A stretch of DNA of 38,541 bases from a virus. Location of the stretch: IMG/VR virus record IMGVR_UViG_3300029811_000049, positions 1-38,541 of that record; one strand, 5' to 3'. Both the position numbers and the translations under genes were made by a program. Below are positions 8,024 to 17,009 of this stretch, piece by piece. Under the pieces are notes generated by a model. It made no database searches and was not told the DNA's origin. It saw only the letters and a program-made list of their open reading frames with translations. The first letter of the stretch is position 1, and the number at the start of each line of letters is the position of its first letter.

Positions 8024-9922
8024 ATGATTAAGAATAGAAATTGTGATTGGGACCCTGCGTTTCAAGTGGAAACAGGAACAGCCAATCCTTCAACGGGTTT
8101 AGTTGAAGGAATGATTTTTTATCGTTCTGATACTAATAAGTTAATGTCCTATGATGGCTCGTCTTGGGCGGCTGTTGAGGGGGCTGGCGGTGGTTCTACT
8201 ACTTGGGTTGGTTTGACTGACACAGCTGGTGCAATTACTGCGAAAGGTTTAGTTAAAGGTAATGACGCTGGAAGTGCTTTGGATTTTGTTGCTTTAACGG
8301 ATGCCAAGATTTTAGTAGGTAATGGTTCAGATATTCCAACAGCGGTAGCCGTAACTGGTGATGTTGCTTTGGCTAATAATGGTGGAACAACAGTAACGGA
8401 TTTGACTATTACCAGTGAAGCTGCTGGTGATGTTCTTTACTTTGACGGAACGAACTGGAAAAGATTAGCAAAAGATACTGGTAAGTTCTTGAAGTCAGGT
8501 GCTTCAGCTGTTTCTTGGGATGCTGTATCCGTAGCTGTAGCTGATAAGCTATCTGATACCTTTGATATTGAAGGTGGAACTTATGACCTTACGGTTGATA
8601 TTACTACTCAGACAACTTCGGCTCCGACTGTTACTTTGCCTGATTTAGGTGGTGTGGCTCAAGAATGGGTATTTTCTAAGAAAGCACAAACATTAGAAAA
8701 CAAAACTTTAACAACTCCAAAGATTGTTACGACTGGTTATATTGCTGATGGTGGCGGAGATGAATTATTGAAATTTGTTGAAAGCGGAACGCCTGTGAAC
8801 TTTGTTCAGATTACTTCTGGTGATGCTGGAGCTCCTGGAAGCGTTGAAGTCGCTTCTGAGGGTGATGACACAAATGTTGATTTACTCTTAGTTTCCAAAG
8901 GTAGTGGTGTTGTGAAAGTGGACGGTAGTGAAGCGGTAACTCTTACTGGGTCGCAAGCGTTAAGCAATAAAACTTTAACTGCTCCAATTATTGCGACTGG
9001 TGGAATTATTGCTGATGCTGCTGGTGATGAGTATTTGAAGTTTGTAGAAGCCACGACCCCAGTTAGTTATGTTCAGATTACATCTGGGGATACTGGTGTT
9101 GCTCCCGAAGTTGCTTCGGCTGGTGAAACCAATCTTGATTTAGCATTGGTTGCGGCTGGTTCAGGTGTTGTGAAAGCTGATGGCGTTGAAGTAGCGACTA
9201 TTTCTGGAACTCAGACATTAACCAATAAGACCTTAACTTCTCCAAATGTCAATGAGGCTGTTGCTTTAACTTCAACTGCTACCGAATTGAATGTTCTTGA
9301 CGGAATTTTATCTTCTACGGCTGAATTAAATATCCTTGATGGTGTTACTGCTTCTGCGGCTGAACTGAATATCATGGACGGAGTTAGTGCTACCTATGAC
9401 GAAATCAATCTCTTAGAAGGAAGTATTGCTGGAACAGCTGTGGCAAGTAAAGCATTAACATTAGGAGCAAATAAGAATACTGATACGCTTGTTATTGCGG
9501 ATGGTGGTTTGTATCTTGGTTCTGCTGCTGGAACAGCTGTTACGGCTACTGCAGCTGAATTGAATTTGACTGACGGAATTGATACATCTGGTTCGTTAAT
9601 GTGTTTCCAAGATGCTGCTATTGGACACGCTGACGCAGCTGCTGCTCTAATGACTTTGCCTGCTAATTCCAAAATTCACTTCATTGAATTTTTGATTACT
9701 ACCGCTTGGACTGGAGGCACAACAAGTTATGATTTAGGACTTGGAGCTAATGCTGATGCTTTATGTGATGGAACTGATATGAGTGCGGTTGGTAAAAAAA
9801 GTGGAACGCCTCCAACATCAACGATTGCTTTGTGGGACGATACTGGTGCGGATACTGCGGTAACTGGGACAGATGTTGATAGCGGAGTTGGTGCTGGTAA
9901 AGTGCGTATTTACTATACCTAA
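8024..9922 (+). CDS. Repeat-rich fibre or head-decoration protein
   Basis: 632 residues, low in Cys and aromatic residues, rich in Ala, Gly, Thr and Asp. Two long repeats of about 85-89 residues begin at NKTLT near residues 226 and 315, with a third NKTLT near 400. Next come short repeats ELNVLDG, ELNILDG, ELNIMDG and EINLLEG at about 13-residue spacing (420-465), plus ELNLTDG near 512. Such repeats are common in phage fibres. The C-terminal ~100 residues are not repetitive and may bind the receptor or the virion. AGGAGG precedes the ATG. Its place right after the coat gene leaves head decoration possible. Confidence 0.65.
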   Translation: MIKNRNCDWDPAFQVETGTANPSTGLVEGMIFYRSDTNKLMSYDGSSWAAVEGAGGGSTTWVGLTDTAGAITAKGLVKGNDAGSALDFVALTDAKILVGNGSDIPTAVAVTGDVALANNGGTTVTDLTITSEAAGDVLYFDGTNWKRLAKDTGKFLKSGASAVSWDAVSVAVADKLSDTFDIEGGTYDLTVDITTQTTSAPTVTLPDLGGVAQEWVFSKKAQTLENKTLTTPKIVTTGYIADGGGDELLKFVESGTPVNFVQITSGDAGAPGSVEVASEGDDTNVDLLLVSKGSGVVKVDGSEAVTLTGSQALSNKTLTAPIIATGGIIADAAGDEYLKFVEATTPVSYVQITSGDTGVAPEVASAGETNLDLALVAAGSGVVKADGVEVATISGTQTLTNKTLTSPNVNEAVALTSTATELNVLDGILSSTAELNILDGVTASAAELNIMDGVSATYDEINLLEGSIAGTAVASKALTLGANKNTDTLVIADGGLYLGSAAGTAVTATAAELNLTDGIDTSGSLMCFQDAAIGHADAAAALMTLPANSKIHFIEFLITTAWTGGTTSYDLGLGANADALCDGTDMSAVGKKSGTPPTSTIALWDDTGADTAVTGTDVDSGVGAGKVRIYYT

Positions 9923-9941
9923 TTAACTAATTATTCTTGAT

Positions 9942-10004
9942 TAGCTGGATACTCAGGCTTTGTAGTCATTCTGCTTAGCCTGAATCCAGAATGACATTCA
10001 GCTA
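9942..10004 (+). promoter_or_regulatory. Compound inverted repeat with competing stems
   Basis: TCAGGCT (9953-9959) pairs with AGCCTGA (9977-9983), extended by TGGAT/ATCCA outside a 2-base bulge. GTCATTCTG (9965-9973), in the loop of that stem, pairs perfectly with CAGAATGAC (9987-9995). TAGCTG (9942-9947) pairs with CAGCTA (9999-10004). The first two stems cannot both form simply, so this is either a pseudoknot or a switch between structures in the gap between two structural genes. Confidence 0.5.
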
Positions 10005-10017
10005 CAAGAACAAAAAA

Positions 10018-10392
10018 ATGTTTAAGAAAATGTTTGAGAAAAAAGATAAAGATGTTGAAAAATTAAAAGTAATAATTCCTCAGTATCAGAAAGAATTATT
10101 GTCTATGTTAAAAGACAATAATGCTGTGATTATTCCAATAATAGGCAAATACGGTTTAGATATTGAAATTCAAATGAAAGAGAAACCTGATTTGAAAAAA
10201 ACTTATGTTCGGAATAAATATGTAAAAGATTTGGCTAAGTTAAAGCCGATAATCAATGATGGGATTAACACTCTTAATATAAAGTATGGTGTAATACTTT
10301 TACCTGCTTTTAAGCAATATAGATTGAATTTGGAAATAATTATGCAACCTAAAACAGATCAATCAGAACAGATTAAAATAAAAGAAAAATAA
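10018..10392 (+). CDS. Basic helical protein of unknown function
   Basis: About 124 residues, Lys-rich, with two related segments: LKVIIPQYQKELLSM..IPIIGKYGLDIEIQMKEKPD and LKPIINDGINTLNIKYGVILLPAFKQYRLNLEIIMQPK, suggesting an internal duplication of a strand-helix unit. The frame is open from an ATG at 9991, but that codon lies inside a strong inverted repeat, so I prefer 10018. Neither start has a Shine-Dalgarno. It overlaps the next gene by one base (TAATG). Function not recognised. Confidence 0.5.
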   Translation: MFKKMFEKKDKDVEKLKVIIPQYQKELLSMLKDNNAVIIPIIGKYGLDIEIQMKEKPDLKKTYVRNKYVKDLAKLKPIINDGINTLNIKYGVILLPAFKQYRLNLEIIMQPKTDQSEQIKIKEK

Positions 10393-10691
10393 TGTCAGAA
10401 TTTAAACGACAATTGCATAATTTAGATAGAGAGCTAGAAACTAAATTTAATCCAAAAACGAATAAGCAAGAAGTTTATAGGCGAGGTAATAAAATTATGT
10501 CCACTGAAACTTTAGATAGACGAACTATTGAACATCTTTATAAGATTGATACAGCTAGAAAACCAAAAGATTGGATTAAGAGAGAAATAGATGACCATAA
10601 TGAAAAAATAATAAATAATAATTCTGAGGAAAATGCAGCTTTAAAAGAAGTAATAAGAGTTAGTAAAAGAGGAAAAGTGTATGGTTTTTAG
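10392..10691 (+). CDS. Hypothetical charged protein
   Basis: 99 residues, mixed charge, starting with SEFKRQLHNLDRELETKF; predicted mostly helical. The ATG overlaps the stop of the previous gene (TAATG), so translation is probably coupled. It lies in the virion-gene block between a fibre-like gene and the adaptor gene; a head-joining or accessory role is possible but no family is recognised. Confidence 0.5.
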   Translation: MSEFKRQLHNLDRELETKFNPKTNKQEVYRRGNKIMSTETLDRRTIEHLYKIDTARKPKDWIKREIDDHNEKIINNNSEENAALKEVIRVSKRGKVYGF

Positions 10692-10768
10692 TTAAATAAA
10701 TAGCATTTTTTAAAACTACCTAAGTATTAAAACTTCGTTAGTTAGAGAAAATAAACTATTAAAATAAA

Positions 10769-11110
10769 ATGCCAGAAGATAGAATAGTTAATCCAAGTGA
10801 ACATCAGGCTTATGCTCTAGATAAGTCAGAAGTAGAAAGACCAATTGTTTCAAATACTCCCGTTGTTGAAGGAAGACCTAAGGGTGTAGGTAAAAAAACT
10901 CATGGAGCTTTTAGATGCCCTATTTGCAAACATATAGCAAAAACTGAGCAAGGTTTGAAGGTTCATATTACTAGAAGTCATCCTGAAGGAATAATTAAAG
11001 AAGTTGAAGAAGTTAAAGAAATTAAAAATGAAGAAAAAACAAAAGAAGTCCAAGAGCCAAAGAAGGAAGAAAATAAAGAAGCGGTTGAAACGCCAGAAGT
11101 AGAAAAATAA
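10769..11110 (+). CDS. C2H2 zinc-finger protein with acidic/basic tail
   Basis: Residues about 48-70 form a classical C2H2 finger: CPICKHIAKTEQGLKVHITRSH, with Cys-X2-Cys, the hydrophobic Leu and His-X4-His. The finger is followed by a Lys/Glu-rich coil ending at residue 113. C2H2 fingers occur in some phage structural blocks and usually bind nucleic acid or protein. After the stop the same frame continues for ten Lys/Glu-rich codons to a second stop just before the next ATG, as if the tail had been longer. No Shine-Dalgarno is visible. Confidence 0.65.
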   Translation: MPEDRIVNPSEHQAYALDKSEVERPIVSNTPVVEGRPKGVGKKTHGAFRCPICKHIAKTEQGLKVHITRSHPEGIIKEVEEVKEIKNEEKTKEVQEPKKEENKEAVETPEVEK

Positions 11111-11143
11111 ATTATAAAAGAAGTTAAAAAAGAGGAAAAATAA

Positions 11144-11770
11144 ATGCTTACTTCAGCCATAGTAGCCAGTGTTAAAGTTAAAGCTCAAAATAGTAGTATT
11201 GACGATACTAATTTAGTGGGTTGGCTTAATAATGGTTATCACGACATCATTAACAAAATAGTCAGGACAGCCGAAGATTATTTTGGAGATACGATGGATA
11301 TTAGTATTGTTGCTACTACACAAGAATACGATTTAGATAGTGGTTTTAAAAAGCATATCAAAGTTAATGATGAAAATGGTAATCGGATAAATAGAACAAC
11401 TGTTGATAAATCTGATAGTTCTGGCGAGGGTTATTATCTTTGGGGTAGTAAGATTGGTTTTAAACCAGTGCCAACAGCTAATGCAACTTATAAGCAGTGG
11501 TTTATTAAAAATCCAACTGATTTAATTTATACTGTTTCTCCCGCTACTGATAGCACGCCAGAATTTGATGCTAATTATCATCATTTGTTAGAATTATGGG
11601 GATTAAAAGAATATTATGAAAGCCAACAGGATTTAGATTATGCTAATCATTATTTTAACCAGTATAAAGTTTTATTAGCTGAATTATTAGAGGAAATAGA
11701 TACAAGAAATCTTGATGCTCAACCTAAATTAGTTGAATCGTCTGAAGACGAAAATGATTTTCTTAATTAG
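11144..11770 (+). CDS. Putative head-tail adaptor (P22 gp4-like role)
   Basis: 208 residues. The N-terminus has the alpha-helical pattern of phage adaptors (NSSIDDTNLVGWLNNGYHDI), with a beta-strand insertion (YDLDSGFKKHIKVN) and a C-terminal helical part HHLLELWGLKEYYESQQDLD. Adaptors of this kind form the first ring below the portal. The gene order supports it. Start preceded by GAGG at a somewhat long distance. The acidic C-terminus may be unstructured. Confidence 0.55.
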   Translation: MLTSAIVASVKVKAQNSSIDDTNLVGWLNNGYHDIINKIVRTAEDYFGDTMDISIVATTQEYDLDSGFKKHIKVNDENGNRINRTTVDKSDSSGEGYYLWGSKIGFKPVPTANATYKQWFIKNPTDLIYTVSPATDSTPEFDANYHHLLELWGLKEYYESQQDLDYANHYFNQYKVLLAELLEEIDTRNLDAQPKLVESSEDENDFLN

Positions 11771-11780
11771 TTGTTTCTTT

Positions 11781-11830
11781 TGCAGAGTGAGTGAGATAAG
11801 TTCCTCCTCTTATTAAATACTCACTCTGCA
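11781..11830 (+). promoter_or_regulatory. Nested hairpin with TCCTCC loop
   Basis: TGCAGAGTGAGT (11781-11792) pairs perfectly with ACTCACTCTGCA (11819-11830). Inside it ATAAG/CTTAT closes a loop TTCCTCCT. The loop is complementary to the AGGAGG ribosome site of the next gene (about 11889), 59 bases below. It also follows the adaptor stop, so it could simply be a 3' hairpin. Confidence 0.55.
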
Positions 11831-11901
11831 CAAGAGTTTGCTAAATCTATACAAAATAATATTAAATCTATACAAATATAAATAAATTAGGAGGCAAAAA
11901 A

Positions 11902-12195
11902 ATGATAAAAGCAATTTCAACTCTTTATACGGTAACCATGACTAGTAAAAATACAGAGTATAGTCAAGCGTTACCAACTGATACAAAATTTTTTACGATT
12001 AGATGTCGTGGAAATTATGATGTCCGATTAGCTTTTGTAACAGGCAAAGTAGCTGCTTCTACTGACCCATTTAAAACAATCGTAGCTGGAAGTGAATATG
12101 TTTCACCAGATGATATTTCTTGGCATACATCTAAGACAATTTATTTTGCTTGTGGAACGGATGCACAAAAAGTAGAAATTGAAGTGTGGCAATAA
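11902..12195 (+). CDS. Small beta-rich virion protein, unknown
   Basis: 97 residues, predicted beta-rich (YTVTMTSKNTEYSQAL, then FTIRCRGNYDVRLAFV), ending KVEIEVWQ. A strong AGGAGG precedes the ATG. Small all-beta proteins in this position often are decoration or tail-collar proteins, but I recognise no family. It is the first gene after the nested hairpin and shares its transcript with the fibre-like gene that follows. Confidence 0.5.
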   Translation: MIKAISTLYTVTMTSKNTEYSQALPTDTKFFTIRCRGNYDVRLAFVTGKVAASTDPFKTIVAGSEYVSPDDISWHTSKTIYFACGTDAQKVEIEVWQ

Positions 12196-12218
12196 TAATA
12201 ATTTAGGAGGCTAAAACT

Positions 12219-13805
12219 ATGCCGTTAAAAATGATTAGTCCTTCTGTTCTTCCTGCTAATGCTATTCAGGATACAGAAGTAGATTGGGGGACAGGAACAG
12301 ACCAGGTTAGTGCTGCTGATATTCCTGATGAGGGAACTGATGCAGCTCATAAAGTAATTATCACAAAAGCTGATAAGGATAAAATTCATACACAAGGCAC
12401 TGATACATCTTTGGGAACTCAGGCAAGTGCTTTGGATATGGGCGGAAATAGTATTGATGATATGAATGTTGCGAATCTAAAAGCGATTACTTGTGCGGTT
12501 CATAATAACACTGGTGCTACTTTGGTTGCTGGAATTGGTGTATATCCAACATGTGAAGTAGGCGGTGTAGTAGCTGTTGCTAAATGCGATAATACGGATA
12601 AAGATAAAATGCCGTGTTTAGGAATTATATCTACTGATATTGCTGATGGTGATACAGGCAAAGTAGTTCGTTGTGGAATAAAAGGAATGAACACATCTGG
12701 ATTTACTGGAAATGTAGGAGATAGAGTTTATATTCAGTCAGACGGAACTTTGGATACTGTAGAACCGACTTCTGGAAGTGTTCAACGAATTGGGATACTG
12801 GTCGCAAAAGATGCTTCTGGTAAAATTTATATTCATTTCAGGGGACGAAAATCTATTAACGCTTCATCGGACGAACACCCTGTTATTAGAATGGGAGGTG
12901 ATGCAGGACATAAAAAAGTTTCGTTTCATAAATACGATAATACAGAAATGGCTTATATTGATGAAAATGCTGCAATGAAAATAACCAGTTTAACAGACGG
13001 TTCTGATTCGGCTACTGTTGCAAACTTGAAAGACGCAGTGGATAAAAAGCATACTCAACCAATGACTGCGGCTGGCGATATTATTGTTGGTGGAGCAAGC
13101 GGAGTAGCTGCCAGATTAGCAAAAGGCAGTGATACCGAAGTTCTAACCTTAGCCAGTGGCACTCCCTCTTGGGCGGCTCCTGCTGGCGGTGCTGATTTTA
13201 CTGAGAAGTTTAGACGCTATTGTCTTCAAGATTCTATTGATGGATATGTTAAAACAGAGGAAGGAGCTTGCACTGTGGTTCATAAGGGATTATGTGTTGA
13301 ATATGACACTGATAATACTACTACTAATCAAGCGTATCTCATATCAGCTCCTACTGGACATTTTTACAAATTAGTAGAAACAGGAAAATTGGCAACAGTA
13401 GAATGGGTATTAAGATATGCTTCTAATAAATATTGGGAAGGTCATTTTTTGTTCACATCAACTCAAACTCCTTTTAATGCCATTACAAATACTGACAACC
13501 ATTTTGGTTTTGTAATAGAAGGTGATGGTGATATTCTGGCTACAAATGGAAGTGACTCTGCTGTTACTTCAACAGATACAACAGAGAACTTACCTACAAA
13601 TACTGACACTATACTTAGAATGAGAGTTGTCTTAAATCCAGGCACAGATTGTAAATTTTATATAAATGATGTCTTAAAAGCGACTCATGATACTAATTTA
13701 CCTGCGGTAGGCGCTCCGTATTTCTTACATCAAGGAATGAAAAGCACATTAACGACAGCCAGAACAATTAGAATGGATAGAGTATTTATTGAAAAAGAAT
13801 ACTAA
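12219..13805 (+). CDS. Tail fibre-like protein with C-terminal beta-sandwich
   Basis: 528 residues. The N-terminal ~300 residues are Gly/Ala/Asp-rich and contain motifs seen in phage fibres and their attachment parts (MTAAGDIIVGGASGVAARL and LTLASGTPSW). The C-terminal ~200 residues, from about FTEKFRRY, look like a concanavalin-type beta-sandwich (HFLFTSTQTPF, LRMRVVLNPG, CKFYINDVLKAT), so a host-sugar binding role is plausible. AGGAGG lies before the ATG. Receptor binding is inferred. Confidence 0.55.
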   Translation: MPLKMISPSVLPANAIQDTEVDWGTGTDQVSAADIPDEGTDAAHKVIITKADKDKIHTQGTDTSLGTQASALDMGGNSIDDMNVANLKAITCAVHNNTGATLVAGIGVYPTCEVGGVVAVAKCDNTDKDKMPCLGIISTDIADGDTGKVVRCGIKGMNTSGFTGNVGDRVYIQSDGTLDTVEPTSGSVQRIGILVAKDASGKIYIHFRGRKSINASSDEHPVIRMGGDAGHKKVSFHKYDNTEMAYIDENAAMKITSLTDGSDSATVANLKDAVDKKHTQPMTAAGDIIVGGASGVAARLAKGSDTEVLTLASGTPSWAAPAGGADFTEKFRRYCLQDSIDGYVKTEEGACTVVHKGLCVEYDTDNTTTNQAYLISAPTGHFYKLVETGKLATVEWVLRYASNKYWEGHFLFTSTQTPFNAITNTDNHFGFVIEGDGDILATNGSDSAVTSTDTTENLPTNTDTILRMRVVLNPGTDCKFYINDVLKATHDTNLPAVGAPYFLHQGMKSTLTTARTIRMDRVFIEKEY

Positions 13806-13820
13806 AAAAGGAGAAATTAA

Positions 13821-15287
13821 ATGAAAAAGTTATGGCTAATCAGTGATTTTAATGGCGGAATCAGTGATGATGAAGTCAAAGGAATTAAAGGGTCTTGTAA
13901 ATTCTGTCAAGGAGTAAATGTCAGAAGTGAACCTGGTATTTTGAAAGTTCACCAGAAACTAAAAAAAGATACTGCTTCAACCGTAGTAGATTTATGTAAT
14001 TGGATGTTGCCAGCTAATAATAAGATTTATGCTTTTGGAGATGCTGGAAATATCTATGAGAAAACAGGTAGCACATGGTCAAAAGTATTTACAGACGGCA
14101 CAGCCAGAGCAATTTTAGGAGCTGGCACTGATGGTGATTATCTTTATTGGGCGACAGCAACTAAATTACATAGATTTCTTTTAGGCGGAACATGGGGTGG
14201 AGCTGATGAACAAGTAGATTGGGCTACTCTAACTTCTGATACTGCGTTTCACCCAATTATGTTCTTAGGAGATAATGGTTATGTTGGCTGTGGTAAGGAT
14301 ATGGCTGCTTTTATGAGGAATACTGCAGGAACTTCAATTGATGCTTCTTTTAATTCTTCTACTTTGGATTTGCCAACTAGCGAAAGAATTAAAAGTTTAA
14401 TTCCTAATGGTAAAATTATTCTTTTAGGCACTTGGCAGGGTTCTAATATCTATGAATTTACTGAGGCAAATCTTTATGAATGGGACCCCGCTTTAGCCAG
14501 TTCTTCTTATGATGATGTAAATGATTTAAGAGAATGTGGCATTAATGCCATGCTTAATGTTCAAAGAGTAGTATTTATTTGGGCTGGAATAGCTGGGAAC
14601 ATGTATTATTACAATGGTTCAAGATTTGTTAAATTAAAGAAAATTCCAGGTATTGATGCTGCTATTGGAGAATATGGTTATATCAATCCAGGTTCGGTTA
14701 CTAATTATACTGGTATTCCTCATTTTGCTCTTAATAATGCTGGAAAACGAATGATATATTCTTATGGCACAAGTAATAAGAATTATCCTAATGTTTTAAT
14801 ACCAGAATATATTATTTCAACTGGCAATACTGGTTCAACGGTTACGCTTGGTGGATTATGTGCTGGAAGAACTAATGAATTTTATGTAGCTTGGAAAGAT
14901 GATACAACTTATGGAATAGACCAAATAGATATTACGAGAAAAAATCCTAATAGTGCTAGTCCTTATGATAAATGTTATTATGAAACATTAGTATTTGATG
15001 ACCGAGAGCCATGTAGAGAGAAAATGTTTGAAGTAGTTTATTTGAAAACAAAACCGCTCGGAGCAGGAACAGCTATTAGAGTATATTACAAAATAGATGA
15101 CCAAAGCACATGGCAATCAGCTGGGACAATGGATACTGATGATGATGTTTTTAAGCAAATGAGAATATTTAAAAAAGGTTATAGAATTCAATTATCAATT
15201 AGAGCATCGGCTGCAACAGCTTCTAATCTTGGTCCAGAAATAACTGATATAGGAACAGTGTTTGAAGTAAAACCACTCGTAAAATAA
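13821..15287 (+). CDS. Putative tail hub/nozzle beta-propeller protein
   Basis: 488 residues with recurring Trp- and Gly-rich blade-like segments (NKIYAFGDAGNIYEKTGSTW, GDYLYWATATKLHRF, GKIILLGTWQGSNIYEF, NMYYYNGSRFVKL), a pattern of beta-propellers. In P22-like phages the tail nozzle (gp10) follows the adaptor and includes a propeller, and the position and size fit. A GGAG ribosome site precedes the ATG. Homology with gp10 is not demonstrated; an alternative is another tail baseplate protein. Confidence 0.5.
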   Translation: MKKLWLISDFNGGISDDEVKGIKGSCKFCQGVNVRSEPGILKVHQKLKKDTASTVVDLCNWMLPANNKIYAFGDAGNIYEKTGSTWSKVFTDGTARAILGAGTDGDYLYWATATKLHRFLLGGTWGGADEQVDWATLTSDTAFHPIMFLGDNGYVGCGKDMAAFMRNTAGTSIDASFNSSTLDLPTSERIKSLIPNGKIILLGTWQGSNIYEFTEANLYEWDPALASSSYDDVNDLRECGINAMLNVQRVVFIWAGIAGNMYYYNGSRFVKLKKIPGIDAAIGEYGYINPGSVTNYTGIPHFALNNAGKRMIYSYGTSNKNYPNVLIPEYIISTGNTGSTVTLGGLCAGRTNEFYVAWKDDTTYGIDQIDITRKNPNSASPYDKCYYETLVFDDREPCREKMFEVVYLKTKPLGAGTAIRVYYKIDDQSTWQSAGTMDTDDDVFKQMRIFKKGYRIQLSIRASAATASNLGPEITDIGTVFEVKPLVK

Positions 15288-15288
15288 T

Positions 15289-16998
15289 ATGCCTAAAAAA
15301 AAGACATTTCTTGAAACAATTAAAACAGTATTTTCGCCTTTTATTGAAAATATAGAAGTTTCTGAACCTGATCCTGATAAAGAAGGATTAGTTATTGAAG
15401 AAGCAGGTGGAGAAACAACTCCTGTTAATCATAGAGATTTAATGAATGTCTTACCTACTCAACATCACAGTAATACTAATGACCCTACTACAAATCAGAA
15501 AGCGGCTATGACAGGAGCAAATAGTCCTGCGGCTGGAAATGTATTTGCGACAATGACTGATTCACCGAACGCAAATGAATTAGCAGCAATACAAGGTGCT
15601 GCCAGTCCTTCAGCTTCTAATGTATTTGCTACAATGAATGACGCAGGTGGTGGAGGACAAACACTTTTTGATGCTATTGTTGCTCCTTCTGGTGGTGATT
15701 ATACTACTATTCAAGCTGCTATTGATGCTGGTAAGAAAACAATTTTTGTTAGAAATGGAACTTATAATATCACTTCTGCAATTACTTTAACTGATAAATG
15801 TCAAATTATTGGTGAAAGCAAAGAAGAAACTATTATTGATGCTGGTGGAAATAATATAGTAGCTATTCATATAGAAGGTAGTAATTTTCATCAATCAGGT
15901 AGTATTGCTATAAACAATGGTTCTACTACGGTTACTGGTTCAGGCACAAATTTTTCATCTGGTATGGTTGGTAGGCAAATTCTTTTAGATGGAAAATTAT
16001 ATCAAATTTCAGCTTTTACTGATACGACTCATATCACCATTACGACAGCTTATCGGGGTAAAAGTATGTCAGGTCAAACTGCTTATTATATCGCTAATAA
16101 TCTCTCTGTTAGAGTTTCTAATTTAGCTGTTAGTAATGTAGGAGGTGGTAGTGGAATTATTTATTGTAAATATGTTAAAGATAGTCGCTTTGAAAATTTA
16201 AGATTATTTGATAATGTTACTGCAAGCGGTTGTTTTAAAACAAATTATTTTGTTAATAATATAATTAAAGATTGTCAGATAGGTAAAGGACAAGGAGGTG
16301 TATTATTTGATGATTATAGTATGAGTAATTGTATTCAAAGAAATGTTGCTTCAAAAATAACAACTGGTAATGGTTTTGGACTACAAGGATATAATACAAA
16401 ATATAATCAGATAATTGATAATAATTGTTCTTATAACAATGCTTATGGTGTAAGTATTCTTCAAGGAAAATATAATATGATAGCTAATAATATATGTAAT
16501 AATAATGGTAATTACGGCATTATGATAAATGAGGCTGATAATAATTATATTTCTAATAATGAAATAAAAAATAATTATTATTCAGGAATAAAAATTGACC
16601 AAGCTAATTATTGTATTGTTAATAATAATTATTTTTATGATAATTATGATAATTCAAATTATGGTGCTATTTATGTTTATAAAGGAGATAATAACTTAAT
16701 TAGCGGTAATAAAATTTATTTAAGCAATTATGGAATTTATGTTTATAATTCTAATAAAAATTGTATCACAGGTAATTATATTTATGACCCAGATAGTCAT
16801 GGAATCTATTTGTGGACTAATTCTGATAATAATGCTTTGACTGTTAATTATATTTATCAGGCTGGTGGTTGGGGAATAATTATAGGAGGTTTAGAAAATG
16901 ATTCGTTTGTTCATGGAAATTATTTTTTAACTTGTGCTAGTGGTGGATTAAGTGATGGTGGAATAGCAACAACTGCCAGTGATAATTTAACTAAATAG
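15289..16998 (+). CDS. Tailspike with right-handed beta-helix
   Basis: 569 residues. The N-terminal ~135 residues include a repeated short segment (GANSPAAGNVFATMTD and GAASPSASNVFATMND). From about residue 140 the classical start of a parallel beta-helix appears (GGDYTTIQAAIDAGKKTIFV), followed by many coils with NN and YGI/YNGI-type turns (NYGIMINEADNNYISNN), the signature of pectate-lyase/NosD-like folds. Such spikes bind or cut surface polysaccharide. Catalytic residues cannot be assigned by eye. No ribosome site; it follows the previous stop by 1 bp. Confidence 0.8.
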   Translation: MPKKKTFLETIKTVFSPFIENIEVSEPDPDKEGLVIEEAGGETTPVNHRDLMNVLPTQHHSNTNDPTTNQKAAMTGANSPAAGNVFATMTDSPNANELAAIQGAASPSASNVFATMNDAGGGGQTLFDAIVAPSGGDYTTIQAAIDAGKKTIFVRNGTYNITSAITLTDKCQIIGESKEETIIDAGGNNIVAIHIEGSNFHQSGSIAINNGSTTVTGSGTNFSSGMVGRQILLDGKLYQISAFTDTTHITITTAYRGKSMSGQTAYYIANNLSVRVSNLAVSNVGGGSGIIYCKYVKDSRFENLRLFDNVTASGCFKTNYFVNNIIKDCQIGKGQGGVLFDDYSMSNCIQRNVASKITTGNGFGLQGYNTKYNQIIDNNCSYNNAYGVSILQGKYNMIANNICNNNGNYGIMINEADNNYISNNEIKNNYYSGIKIDQANYCIVNNNYFYDNYDNSNYGAIYVYKGDNNLISGNKIYLSNYGIYVYNSNKNCITGNYIYDPDSHGIYLWTNSDNNALTVNYIYQAGGWGIIIGGLENDSFVHGNYFLTCASGGLSDGGIATTASDNLTK

Positions 16999-17009
16999 GA
17001 GATAAAAAA

